Assembly: GCF_000284335.1 (NCBI RefSeq)
Contig: NC_017096.1
Location: 868,001 to 932,000 of the forward strand
Reading direction: 5' to 3'
Source: Caldisericum exile AZM16c01
GTDB taxonomy: Bacteria; Caldisericota; Caldisericia; Caldisericales; Caldisericaceae
Length of the DNA stretch: 64,000 nt
Shown here: positions 1 through 6,942 of the stretch, piece after piece
Layout: the number at the start of each line of letters is the position of its first letter
Numbering within the stretch: position 1 is the first letter of the stretch
Notes under the pieces: model-generated
What the model saw: only the letters and a program-made list of their open reading frames with translations
What the model was told of the DNA's origin: nothing
Databases searched by the model: none
Made by a program: the position numbers and the translations under genes

Positions 1-224
1 TTTGATTCTGGATTTGGTTCTATTTCTGAATACACAACATATTTAATACCTACTTCATCTAATTGTTTAAGTGCTTTATCAAGTAATCCAGACTCTTTTG
101 CAAAACGTCTTCCCGTAACAACAAGTGCCTTCGTTCCGAGTTCTCTTGCATACTTTCCTAACGAGTTAAATTCACCTTTTCCAAATACTACTTTTGTTGG
201 TATATGTAATACAAAGTTATCCAT
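1..224 (-). CDS. Iron-containing alcohol dehydrogenase, 5' part (left copy, runs off window)
   Basis: This is the first 74 codons of an iron-dependent alcohol dehydrogenase (NAD(P)H-linked aldehyde/alcohol interconversion, cytoplasmic). The gene starts at 224 behind an AGGAGG at 231-236 and continues past the left edge. Positions 1-236 are the exact reverse complement of 34674-34909, so this copy is identical, including its ribosome-binding site, to the start of the complete gene at 34686. Identity stops at the AGGAGG: the DNA upstream here is the terminator of the flavoprotein operon, and I see no promoter. Whether the left copy is full length, truncated or expressed cannot be judged from this window. 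Confidence 0.85.
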   Translation of the reverse strand, partial: MDNFVLHIPTKVVFGKGEFNSLGKYARELGTKALVVTGRRFAKESGLLDKALKQLDEVGIKYVVYSEIEPNPES

Positions 225-236
225 ATTTTACCTCCT
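1..236. repeat. Inverted long repeat, left arm (alcohol dehydrogenase 5' end)
   Basis: At least 236 bp, identical by eye to the reverse complement of 34674-34909. The repeat reaches the window edge, so its true length is unknown. The inner boundary is the AGGAGG of the ribosome-binding site on both arms. The arms bracket about 34.4 kb. Confidence 0.9.
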
Positions 237-248
237 GTAAAAGATTGA

Positions 249-265
249 GGGGGCTATTAGCCCCC
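249..265 (-). terminator. GC-rich hairpin after the flavoprotein gene
   Basis: GGGGGC, loop TATTA, GCCCCC. It lies 23 bp past the stop codon of the oxidoreductase at 289 and 13 bp before the ribosome-binding site of the left alcohol dehydrogenase. A GC stem of this kind in AT-rich DNA fits an intrinsic terminator; the following T-run is interrupted. Confidence 0.6.
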
Positions 266-288
266 TTTATTGAAAATTGCAAATTTTA

Positions 289-1503
289 TTACGCACTAAT
301 TTCTTTAAGGGAAAAGTTGATATCACTTAGTTTATTTTTATACTGGGTGACATCAACTTGCTTTGAAACAAGTTTAGTTGCGATGTTTGCTTCTTTAATA
401 CCAAGAATAATTACTCCCACAACTTTGTTATCTTTAAGGACAATCTTCCGATATTTTCCCGAAGATTCATCGCTTGCCCTTATAACTTCAAAACCTTCTT
501 CTTTAGGATTTACAAGACCTACCGAAGTAAGATCAAGTCCAACAACCTTCAAAGTATTAGAGGGAACGGACCCTTTATACTCTATTGACCCATCTTTAAC
601 CATATTTGTTGCAGCGATTGTTGCTTGTTCAATCGCAGGTGGAATTATTCCATATACTATACCGTTAAATTCTGCAATATCACCCGCTGCAAAGATATCC
701 TCAGAAACCTGCATGTAAGAGTTAACAAGAGCACCTCTATTGAATGGGAGGTTCGAAAGCTCAAGAAGTGAAGTATTTGGTTTAACACCTGTTGAAAGAA
801 GAACCATTTCTGCAGGGACAACGGTGCCGTCAGCCAAAATTACTTTTTCTACGTTTCCATTTCCTATAATTCTTTCTGTTTTTGCATTTTCTAAAATACC
901 TATTCCCCAACTCATCAATATACCTTTGAGAATTTTTGCACCTTCCTCATCAAGTTGCCTTGGAAGGAGGTAGGGACCACCCTCAATTACTACTGGTTTT
1001 AACTTATTTTTAAGAAAAGAATAGGCCGCCTCCAATCCCAAAACTCCACCACCAATAACTACAACTGGTTTTCCATTACCTATAATAAAAGAATGTCTCC
1101 TTATTTTAAACGCATCGTTAAGATTCCTTAAAGTAAATACACCTTCATTGTACACGCCTTCTATTTGAGGTACAAAACAAGAGGCTCCATTAGCAATCAA
1201 TAGCTTATCATAGGCTACACTTCCACCCATGTCAAGAAGAAGGAGATGTTCCTTTGGATCGATTTTTCTTACTTTAACTCCGAGATGGAGTTTCAAATCT
1301 CTCTCCTCGTACCACATTGAATCATAGAAGTAAAGATCCCTAGCTTTGATCTCTTCTCTAATAACCTCAAAGAGTTTAGGTCTTGGATAGTAAAGAGTTT
1401 GTTCTTCGGAAAAAATATGTATTTCACCTTTAGGATCAAGTTGTCTGATTGTCTTTGCTGCAGTAATCCCAGCAACTCCTAAACCTATAATTGCATAAAT
1501 CAC
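289..1503 (-). CDS. FAD/NAD-dependent oxidoreductase, NADH:rubredoxin reductase-like
   Basis: A 404-residue flavoprotein of the pyridine nucleotide-disulfide oxidoreductase fold. The FAD-binding Gly motif is at residues 7-12 (GLGVAG), the NAD(P)-binding motif at 151-156 (GGGVLG), and the second FAD motif (AAGDIAEF) near 272. The length matches the NADH:rubredoxin reductase/nitrite reductase-like family. It starts at a GTG behind AAGGTGAT, 18 bp after the ferritin-like gene. Rubredoxin, rubrerythrin and ferritin-like genes upstream on the same strand suggest it passes electrons from NAD(P)H to rubredoxin for peroxide or oxygen reduction. The IS at 2079-4018 now separates it from the rubredoxin and rubrerythrin genes. 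Electron acceptor specificity is inferred from context. Confidence 0.8.
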   Translation of the reverse strand: MIYAIIGLGVAGITAAKTIRQLDPKGEIHIFSEEQTLYYPRPKLFEVIREEIKARDLYFYDSMWYEERDLKLHLGVKVRKIDPKEHLLLLDMGGSVAYDKLLIANGASCFVPQIEGVYNEGVFTLRNLNDAFKIRRHSFIIGNGKPVVVIGGGVLGLEAAYSFLKNKLKPVVIEGGPYLLPRQLDEEGAKILKGILMSWGIGILENAKTERIIGNGNVEKVILADGTVVPAEMVLLSTGVKPNTSLLELSNLPFNRGALVNSYMQVSEDIFAAGDIAEFNGIVYGIIPPAIEQATIAATNMVKDGSIEYKGSVPSNTLKVVGLDLTSVGLVNPKEEGFEVIRASDESSGKYRKIVLKDNKVVGVIILGIKEANIATKLVSKQVDVTQYKNKLSDINFSLKEISA

Positions 1504-1521
1504 GTTCTATCACCTTCCAGT

Positions 1522-2010
1522 TTAAAAAGGCGAGAAATCATTTACCTGCCAGAATCTTTCTTTCAAATCGTTATATTCGTTTGTGAGCATGTTCAAATGT
1601 TCTTCTTCCCACTTCATAAGTTCTTCAAAAAGATATCTAACCTTTGCATCATTAGCTTTTTCTGCTTGCTCTTTATAAAAGAGAATTGAATTCTTCTCCA
1701 AAATCATTCCCGTTGAAATAGCTGAAAATTCAAAATTCTTACCCTTTAGATTGTTTAAAAAATCCTCAGAAAAAATTCTTCTAAAAGATATGCTTGGTTT
1801 TGGGATATTAACTTCAATTTCTTTTTTGTCTTTTATTGCATCGTGCAAATCTTTCAGGTATTTGTAATGTTTCCCTTCCTCACTTGCAAGAAAGAGAAAT
1901 ACCTCTCTTGCCTGCTTATCATCCGTTTTCTCTGCTGCAACTTTATACAAATTTATGCCATTAAGTTCAACTTCCATTGCGGCTTTAAGCACTTCCAAAA
2001 CATCACTCAT
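1522..2010 (-). CDS. Ferritin-like (rubrerythrin-type) diiron protein, intact copy
   Basis: A 162-residue all-helical protein with two E..ExxH-type metal-binding halves: SEEGKHYKYL near residues 56-65 and KWEEEHLNML near 138-147. It belongs to the ferritin-like/rubrerythrin superfamily without a rubredoxin domain, and is probably a diiron peroxide-handling or iron-binding protein. The start at 2010 is chosen because it follows GGAGATGTAAT and overlaps the end of the upstream rubredoxin fragment; longer readings to 2046 run out of frame through rubredoxin. Its first part lies in the left 451-bp repeat (1628-2078), and a truncated duplicate lies at 3988-4401. The rubredoxin that normally precedes it is now 2.4 kb away, beyond the IS. 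Confidence 0.8.
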   Translation of the reverse strand: MSDVLEVLKAAMEVELNGINLYKVAAEKTDDKQAREVFLFLASEEGKHYKYLKDLHDAIKDKKEIEVNIPKPSISFRRIFSEDFLNNLKGKNFEFSAISTGMILEKNSILFYKEQAEKANDAKVRYLFEELMKWEEEHLNMLTNEYNDLKERFWQVNDFSPF

Positions 2011-2078
2011 ATTACATCTCCTCAAATTGATCTTTTGTTGCACCACACACCGGGCAAGTCCAATCTTCAGGTAAGTCT
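1628..2078. repeat. 451-bp direct repeat, left copy (target duplication of the IS)
   Basis: Identical by eye to 4019-4469. It covers the 5' part of the ferritin-like gene and the 3' part of rubredoxin. Identity ends exactly where the IS begins (2079) and resumes exactly where it ends (4018), as expected of a duplication made on insertion. Confidence 0.93.
2012..2078 (-). pseudogene. Rubredoxin 3' fragment
   Basis: The last 21 codons plus the stop of rubredoxin ([17 protein letters not shown]...), cut off by the left end of the IS at 2078/2079. It has the second CPVCG metal knuckle but lacks the first CxxCG and any start codon. It is the leftover of the target duplication; the intact gene is at 4403-4561. 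Confidence 0.85.
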
Positions 2079-2102
2079 CCCGACTTTATCAGTTGACCTT
2101 GA
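2079..2102 (+). repeat. IS terminal inverted repeat, left
   Basis: Outer end CCCGACTTTATCAGTT. It pairs with 3995-4018 at 18 of 24 positions. Confidence 0.8.
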
Positions 2103-2186
2103 ACCAACCCGCATAAATCCTAAGAATTAATTTTTAAAAACCTTCATTTTGCTACTACAAACTTCTGTTTGATCTTTTTGTTCTGA

Positions 2187-3857
2187 TTAGATTCTTAACT
2201 CTTCAAAGGGAGTAATGTTTTTTGGAGGTTTAATATGAAGTATTTTAAGAATCTTGTTACCAAGCTCATCCCACTTTGTTTTAAGATAGAATGAATGTCC
2301 TTCTGCACTAAATTCTGTAAGATTCATTAAGTTGAGTGCTTCTTTGATTCTTTCAGGTGATGCTTTGATATTATTCTCTTTAAGTGTTAGTTCAAGCGTT
2401 CTTTCAAGAAGGAAAGAGAGGAAACAAACAACAAAGTGGCCTTTGATTCTTTTTTCGGTCCAGTGGAAGATTGGCCTAACCTCCAACGTACTCTTCATTA
2501 TCCTGAATGATTCTTCTATCTTCCATAGAGCATGGTGTGCATCAAGAATGTCATTTACATTCATATCAGTCTTGCTTACCTCTATTGCATAGTATCCATC
2601 AAACATCTCATCCCTTGACATTGCATTTTTATCCAATTCCCAGTTCAGCTTGTTTGTCTCCTTGAGGTATTTTCTTCCTCCACGCTTCAAGCTTCCACTG
2701 ATAGCAGAAGGGTTATCAAGAAATTTTACTCCTTTATCAATCAACCTCTGCCTATCCTCTCTATCCTTTTGAGCTCTCAAGGGAGAATAAGTTACAAGGA
2801 GCTTCTCTTTGAGGTCATACAGTTTGTTATCTGTATCTCTTACAGTATTTACATAATCAAGCAGCTTGTATCTGAAGGTTTCTTCATCTTGGCTTGAATC
2901 GGCTGAATTGAGGTTAAGGGTATCTTTCCCTTTTATTGTGACGTACCCCTCTTCATTCAGGATACTTTCCTGCACATCCTTCTTCATGCTCTTTATGCGT
3001 GATGAAACAATGTAATCATACCCTTTATCTTTGATTTTCTTTAAGTTGAGCTTTGAATTTAGCCCTCTGTCTGCAACGATGATTACCCTGCGTATGCCAA
3101 ACCTTCCACTGAGTTTATCAAGGGACGACTCAAGTGTCTTACCTTCAAAGGTATTGCCAGGAAAGAGTTCATATCCTATTGGCCGACCAACCATATCAAT
3201 GAGCAGTCCTAAGACAACCTGCACTTCATTAACCCTATTTTCTTTGCTGAATCCAAAGTCTCTTAATGTATCCTTCTTTACGCTTTCAAACCTGAATGTT
3301 GTTGCATCATAGAAGACAACATCAACATTCATATTGAATAGGCTCTTCTGTTTGTTAAAAAGGTAATCTTCAATTGTTTCTTTATGCTCTGATAGTATGT
3401 CAAGGGAACGATAGAGGTGGTTTAATCCTACAGAAGGAAGATTAGCATAGTGCAGTTGATTGTTGTATGTTCCAAGCTTACTCTTTGGATTCATAAGGTG
3501 TTCTGCTGCCATTAAGAAGATAGAAGTGTTTAAGTCAAACTGGATATTTGTTTTCTCTCTCATATCATTAAGCAGTTTATTTAATCCATAGTTATCCCAG
3601 AGTTTCTTGTAGACAGCATAGCCAGTATTAACGACATTTCCACCTTTTACCGTATTCAGGTCAATCATATCCTTAAACTTTGATAGTTCTGCAAGGCGAA
3701 GGCCTAATCTTCCAAACATTGGGTTGTTCTCAATCATATCTAATCTACCAAGGTTAAGGATCACCTTGTGCTTTATGATACTTTTTTCTTTGTCTCTGTA
3801 TGCCGAGACTATGGAGACATACTTATGCTTTCCAGACTTAGTAACTTTTACAAACAT
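2187..3857 (-). CDS. IS1634-family DDE transposase
   Basis: A 556-residue transposase of the IS4 group, full length and uninterrupted. The DDE residues sit in VFYDATTF (near 180), VADRGLNS (near 261) and the LWKIEESFRIMK segment near 471 (Y/R-E-K-type signature). The N-terminus (GKHKYVSIVSAYRD...LNLGRL) and the EVQVVLGLL and YELFPGNTFEGKTL segments are typical of IS1634 proteins. The start at 3857 lies only 5 nt past a TACAAT box, and no clear Shine-Dalgarno is present (AGGAT only). The gene reads in the same direction as the interrupted operon, so its promoter may also drive the ferritin-like and flavoprotein genes downstream. Confidence 0.92.
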   Translation of the reverse strand: MFVKVTKSGKHKYVSIVSAYRDKEKSIIKHKVILNLGRLDMIENNPMFGRLGLRLAELSKFKDMIDLNTVKGGNVVNTGYAVYKKLWDNYGLNKLLNDMREKTNIQFDLNTSIFLMAAEHLMNPKSKLGTYNNQLHYANLPSVGLNHLYRSLDILSEHKETIEDYLFNKQKSLFNMNVDVVFYDATTFRFESVKKDTLRDFGFSKENRVNEVQVVLGLLIDMVGRPIGYELFPGNTFEGKTLESSLDKLSGRFGIRRVIIVADRGLNSKLNLKKIKDKGYDYIVSSRIKSMKKDVQESILNEEGYVTIKGKDTLNLNSADSSQDEETFRYKLLDYVNTVRDTDNKLYDLKEKLLVTYSPLRAQKDREDRQRLIDKGVKFLDNPSAISGSLKRGGRKYLKETNKLNWELDKNAMSRDEMFDGYYAIEVSKTDMNVNDILDAHHALWKIEESFRIMKSTLEVRPIFHWTEKRIKGHFVVCFLSFLLERTLELTLKENNIKASPERIKEALNLMNLTEFSAEGHSFYLKTKWDELGNKILKILHIKPPKNITPFEELRI

Positions 3858-3862
3858 ATCCT

Positions 3863-3890
3863 ATTGTATCATAAATATTAAAAAATGCAA
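3863..3890 (-). promoter_or_regulatory. Transposase promoter, candidate near-leaderless start
   Basis: On the minus strand: TTGCAT (3885-3890), 16-bp spacer, TACAAT (3863-3868). Five bases separate the -10 box from the ATG at 3857, so transcription would begin at or beside the start codon. Confidence 0.5.
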
Positions 3891-3987
3891 GCAAAAACAA
3901 GAAATAAATGATAAAATATTGCTACTACAATTTTAAAAAACAAAAAATTACAGCTACATAAATACTACATTCTTTAGATAAAAATAC

Positions 3988-4401
3988 TCAAAAATGAAGA
4001 GTAAGTGATAAAGTCAGGAAAAGATATCTAACCTTTGCATCATTAGCTTTTTCTGCTTGCTCTTTATAAAAGAGAATTGAATTCTTCTCCAAAATCATTC
4101 CCGTTGAAATAGCTGAAAATTCAAAATTCTTACCCTTTAGATTGTTTAAAAAATCCTCAGAAAAAATTCTTCTAAAAGATATGCTTGGTTTTGGGATATT
4201 AACTTCAATTTCTTTTTTGTCTTTTATTGCATCGTGCAAATCTTTCAGGTATTTGTAATGTTTCCCTTCCTCACTTGCAAGAAAGAGAAATACCTCTCTT
4301 GCCTGCTTATCATCCGTTTTCTCTGCTGCAACTTTATACAAATTTATGCCATTAAGTTCAACTTCCATTGCGGCTTTAAGCACTTCCAAAACATCACTCA
4401 T
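3988..4401 (-). pseudogene. Ferritin-like gene truncated by the IS
   Basis: The duplicate 5' part of the ferritin-like gene (about 128 residues, identical to the copy at 1522-2010) runs into the IS at 4018 and picks up nine IS-encoded residues (LTLSLTLHF) before a stop at 3988. The second ExxH metal-binding helix is lost, so the product is probably non-functional. It still follows the intact rubredoxin gene and may be translated. Confidence 0.85.
3995..4018 (-). repeat. IS terminal inverted repeat, right
   Basis: Read on the minus strand from 4018: CCTGACTTTATCACTT, matching the left end at 18 of 24 positions. Confidence 0.8.
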
Positions 4402-4469
4402 ATTACATCTCCTCAAATTGATCTTTTGTTGCACCACACACCGGGCAAGTCCAATCTTCAGGTAAGTCT
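4019..4469. repeat. 451-bp direct repeat, right copy (target duplication of the IS)
   Basis: Identical by eye to 1628-2078 at a constant offset of 2391. It carries the 3' part of the intact rubredoxin gene and the truncated ferritin-like gene. Confidence 0.93.
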
Positions 4470-4561
4470 TCAAAAGGCGTTCCTGGAGGAATGTCCTGAG
4501 TGTCATCACCTACTGTCGGGTCATAAATGTACCCACAAACCATACATTTGTACTTTTTCAT
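4403..4561 (-). CDS. Rubredoxin
   Basis: A 52-residue rubredoxin, the usual length. The iron-binding cysteines lie in CMVCG (residues 6-10) and CPVCG (39-43), and the conserved [13 protein letters not shown] and W37 positions are present. It is a small cytoplasmic electron carrier that reduces rubrerythrin and related peroxide or oxygen reductases. It starts at 4561 behind GGAGG, 16 bp after rubrerythrin, and its stop overlaps the ribosome-binding region of the (now truncated) ferritin-like gene. Its last 21 codons lie in the 451-bp repeat, so the intact gene survived the insertion only because the target was duplicated. Confidence 0.95.
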   Translation of the reverse strand: MKKYKCMVCGYIYDPTVGDDTQDIPPGTPFEDLPEDWTCPVCGATKDQFEEM

Positions 4562-4577
4562 TTTTGCCTCCTATTTT

Positions 4578-5081
4578 TTAAAATTCTTTAAAAGCACTCT
4601 TCGGTGCACCACAAATTGGGCACTGTTCTGGCGCTTCGCCAATAACAGTGTATCCACAAACGGGACAAATATAGATTTTATCAAATTTAACTTCTTCACC
4701 CTTATCAATCATTTCCTTGGTATTTGCATAAAGCTCTCTGTGGATTTTTTCAGCAGACAATGCAAAATGGATCGATCTTTCTGCTTCTTTCTCATCTTGT
4801 AATGTTGCTATAGCATTATACGCCGGATACATCTCTTCAATTTCAAAGTTTTCTCCACCCCATGCTGTTTGAAGGTTCTCGGAGGTTTTTTTAAGATCCA
4901 TCAAAGCTTTGAAGTGATTTGTAGCATGTACCTGCTCAGCAAATGCAATTGCCCTAAATAGCCTTGCTACATCGTGTAGCCCTTCCTTTTCTGCTTGTTC
5001 TGCGAAGATTAGATACCTCATGTGTGCTTGTGACTCACCTGCAAAAGCCTCTCGTAAACTTCTTTCAGTCATTTGTCTCAT
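4578..5081 (-). CDS. rbr: Rubrerythrin
   Basis: A 167-residue rubrerythrin: an N-terminal ferritin-like diiron domain (GESQAHMRY near 17, EQVHATNHF near 50, AEKIHRELY near 110) and a C-terminal rubredoxin-like domain with CPVCGY and CPICGA. It reduces hydrogen peroxide using electrons from rubredoxin in anaerobes. The start at 5081 is chosen because AAAGGAGG sits just upstream; an in-frame ATG at 5099 lies before that site. It heads the oxygen-defence genes rubrerythrin, rubredoxin, ferritin-like protein and flavoprotein reductase, now split by the IS. A TATAAT at 5122-5127 on the minus strand may be its -10 box, with no clear -35. Confidence 0.95.
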   Translation of the reverse strand: MRQMTERSLREAFAGESQAHMRYLIFAEQAEKEGLHDVARLFRAIAFAEQVHATNHFKALMDLKKTSENLQTAWGGENFEIEEMYPAYNAIATLQDEKEAERSIHFALSAEKIHRELYANTKEMIDKGEEVKFDKIYICPVCGYTVIGEAPEQCPICGAPKSAFKEF

Positions 5082-5138
5082 AATCGTTCCTCCTTTCAAA
5101 TGATTAAAATTTAGCTATTATATTATAGCATAAATTTA

Positions 5139-5903
5139 TTATTCTTTTTTACTACAAATCTTACAATTCGGATCCTTTTCTAAATTTATTATTGAAAATT
5201 CGTTAGTTAACCCATCAATTAAAAGTAATTTATTCTTCAATACACTGCCAATACCCAATATATACTTAATGAATTCATTTGCAACCAAAGTTCCAGTAAT
5301 GCCCACAGTTGTTCCAATAATACCTTGGTTACGGTTTTCTACAGTTAGTTTGAACAGAATTTCCTTGTCTCTTTCAGGGAAAATGCAATTGAAACATGCA
5401 GTTTCGTAAGGAATGACAACCATAACCTGTCCTACAAATCTTCCTACAGCTCCTATAAAAAGAGGTTTGTTTAACTCAACCGCAATTTTATTTATTAAAT
5501 AACGAGTTTCATAGTTATCAGTTGCATCAATTACTGCGTCGTATTTTTTAAAAATTCTTCTTGTAATACTTTCATCCGTAAGCCAAGTATCGTATGCCTC
5601 AATAACTAGATACGGGTTTAACTTTTTTATTTTTTCCATAGCAATAAGTGCTTTTTTCTTTCCCAAGTCATCGGTGTTATATAAAATTTGTCTGTTAAGG
5701 TTGCTCAACGTAACAATATCACCATCAACAATTCCAACTCTTCCAACCCCAATAGATGCAAGATACATAAGTATTGGACTCCCAAGACCTCCAGCACCTA
5801 CAACCAACACATTAGAGTCTCTAAGTTTTTTTTGTCCTTCAAGGCCAATTTTATCAATTCTTATGTGCCTATCGTATCTTTCTAATTCTTCCTTTGATAA
5901 CAC
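5139..5903 (-). CDS. ThiF/MoeB-family adenylyltransferase
   Basis: A 254-residue E1-like enzyme. It has the ATP-binding GAGGLGS motif (residues 37-43), DGDIVTLSNLNRQ, the DATDNYETR segment and two Cys pairs for structural zinc (CFNC and CKIC). Such enzymes adenylate the C-terminal Gly-Gly of a small sulfur-carrier protein for thiamine, molybdopterin/tungstopterin or thiolation pathways. The GTG start at 5903 directly follows the stop of the YHS gene. A MoaD/ThiS-like gene lies two genes upstream and a cysteine desulfurase further up, giving a self-contained sulfur-carrier set. Which pathway it serves (ThiF, MoeB or other) is not decided by the sequence. The tungsten-type aldehyde oxidoreductase at 45897 makes a pterin role plausible. 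Confidence 0.85.
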   Translation of the reverse strand: MLSKEELERYDRHIRIDKIGLEGQKKLRDSNVLVVGAGGLGSPILMYLASIGVGRVGIVDGDIVTLSNLNRQILYNTDDLGKKKALIAMEKIKKLNPYLVIEAYDTWLTDESITRRIFKKYDAVIDATDNYETRYLINKIAVELNKPLFIGAVGRFVGQVMVVIPYETACFNCIFPERDKEILFKLTVENRNQGIIGTTVGITGTLVANEFIKYILGIGSVLKNKLLLIDGLTNEFSIINLEKDPNCKICSKKE

Positions 5904-6077
5904 TTAACACCCCGAATTTTCTATCCTATTAGGTCTCTTAAGATATTTTTCTGGATTTTTTAAAAACTCTTCTTTGCATTCCTCCGAACAAAAATAGTAA
6001 ATCTCGCCTTTATATTCAACTTTTTGACGCGCTTCGTTTTTCTCCATAATCATTTTACAAACAGGATCTTGCACCAT
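5904..6077 (-). CDS. YHS-domain protein (small metal-binding protein)
   Basis: A 57-residue protein with the YHS pattern: DPVCKM at residues 4-9, then YFCSEECKEEFLKNPEKYL. The cysteines probably bind a metal, as in YHS domains attached to metal transporters and oxygenases. It starts at 6077, and its ribosome-binding site (AGGAGGTGGG) is formed by the codons of the Gly-Gly-Gly tail of the MoaD-like gene, whose stop abuts it. It lies between a sulfur carrier and its E1 enzyme, so a role in metal or sulfur handling for that pathway is an inference. Confidence 0.8.
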   Translation of the reverse strand: MVQDPVCKMIMEKNEARQKVEYKGEIYYFCSEECKEEFLKNPEKYLKRPNRIENSGC

Positions 6078-6302
6078 TTACCCACCTCCTACTGGTGAAA
6101 ATACACTTACTACATCACCTTCGTTCAACTTATCATCAAACCACGCTCTTTTAAGATTAACTAAAACTATAATATATTTTCTTTCTTCTATGCCAAATTT
6201 GTTTAAAACATCCTCAACTGTTGAGTTATCCTCTATATTTATATAAGTTTCTTCAGGACCGTACTTTAAATAATCACCATAAAGTTTAACCTTGACAGTC
6301 AT
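6078..6302 (-). CDS. MoaD/ThiS-like ubiquitin-fold sulfur-carrier protein
   Basis: A 74-residue beta-grasp protein ending SPVGGG, the glycine tail needed for adenylation and thiocarboxylate formation. The DKLNEGDVVSVFSPVGGG end matches MoaD-type proteins better than ThiS. Its partner E1 is at 5139-5903. It starts at 6302 behind AAGGAG, 3 bp after the IscU-like gene, so it is transcribed with the iron-sulfur genes. Its final codons double as the ribosome-binding site of the YHS gene. Confidence 0.85.
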   Translation of the reverse strand: MTVKVKLYGDYLKYGPEETYINIEDNSTVEDVLNKFGIEERKYIIVLVNLKRAWFDDKLNEGDVVSVFSPVGGG

Positions 6303-6305
6303 AAC

Positions 6306-6941
6306 CTACTCCTTAAACAAGATTCTTACCTCCCTAATGTCCCAAAGATATTGAAGTCTTTCTTCTATTTCTTCTTTTATATTATCTGCAAACTGAGAAG
6401 TTTTAGGAATATTTAACGTTATTTCAACAATACCGGAATCCACAACCACGGACTTTACAATTTTCGACTTAACAACATCAATGCCAGTTTCAGGATTCAT
6501 AACATGAGATAAGCGTTCGTATACCTTATCAACTGTTGTAGGTTCATTTTCTTTAATCAAACCATTTTTTTCAAGATAGAGTTCCACTGCAGAGTGCAAT
6601 GCATCTGCTGCAAGAACTGAGCAGTGAACCTTTACTGGAGGAAGTCCACCTAAAGCCTCTGCTGCATCTTTCCATGTTATTTTTTTTGCTTCCTCGACTG
6701 TTTTTCCTTTGACTAAATCTGTAATAATTGAGGCAGTTGCAATATTCGAAGCACAACCATAAGATTTAAATTTTACATCAACAATTCTTTGAGTTTCAGG
6801 GTCAATTTTAAGATAAAGTGTAATCATGTCACCACATGCAGGACTTCCTTCGGTGACTTTTACATCCGCATCAGGGATTTCTCCAACATTGTGCGGATTT
6901 TTAAAGTGTTCGATAACTAATTTTGTATATGGAATTGGCAT
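6306..6941 (-). CDS. iscU: IscU/NifU-type Fe-S scaffold fused to a MIP18 (DUF59)-like domain
   Basis: A 211-residue protein. Residues 1-125 are an IscU scaffold with the three cluster cysteines in PACGD (near 37), YGCAS (near 63) and HCSVL (near 106). Residues from about 135 on resemble the MIP18/DUF59 fold: NPETGIDVVKSKIVKSVVV followed by VEITLNIP. IscU proteins usually end near residue 130-150, so the C-terminal part is an added domain. It lies directly downstream of the cysteine desulfurase (1-bp gap), its usual sulfur donor. A stand-alone MIP18 gene lies at the head of the same operon. The IscU part is certain; the C-terminal assignment is motif-based. Confidence 0.82.
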   Translation of the reverse strand: MPIPYTKLVIEHFKNPHNVGEIPDADVKVTEGSPACGDMITLYLKIDPETQRIVDVKFKSYGCASNIATASIITDLVKGKTVEEAKKITWKDAAEALGGLPPVKVHCSVLAADALHSAVELYLEKNGLIKENEPTTVDKVYERLSHVMNPETGIDVVKSKIVKSVVVDSGIVEITLNIPKTSQFADNIKEEIEERLQYLWDIREVRILFKE

Positions 6942-6942
6942 T

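Larger units (their letters stand above)
2079..4018 (-). mobile_element. IS1634-family (IS4-group) insertion sequence, 1940 bp
   Basis: A complete element with one transposase gene. Imperfect terminal inverted repeats (18 of 24 positions match, 12 of the first 13) start CCCGACTTTATCA at 2079 and, on the opposite strand, CCTGACTTTATCA at 4018. The ends abut two identical 451-bp direct repeats. The decamer GCTACTACAA occurs in direct orientation inside both ends (2151-2160 and 3921-3930). Long, variable target duplications are known for the IS1634 family, which fits the transposase. The intact reading frame and identical flanks indicate recent insertion. Confidence 0.92.

Noticed and set aside
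1522-2046. Longer ferritin-like start at 2046
   Set aside because: The extra 12 codons read out of frame through the rubredoxin fragment. The ATG at 2010 has a proper ribosome-binding site and overlaps the rubredoxin end as in the intact arrangement.
2012-2110. Possible hybrid rubredoxin made by IS sequence joined to the left fragment
   Set aside because: The frame stays open into the IS for some codons and even supplies a Cys-Gly, but there is no usable start and no ribosome-binding site, and a stop follows shortly upstream.
2151-3930. GCTACTACAA pair as the IS ends
   Set aside because: The two copies are in direct orientation and lie 72 and 88 bp inside the true ends, which are defined by the inverted repeats and the 451-bp duplications.
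5120-5160. Further IS remnant suggested by 'actacaa' near 5150
   Set aside because: The match is short and falls in the coding end of the ThiF gene; chance in AT-rich DNA.
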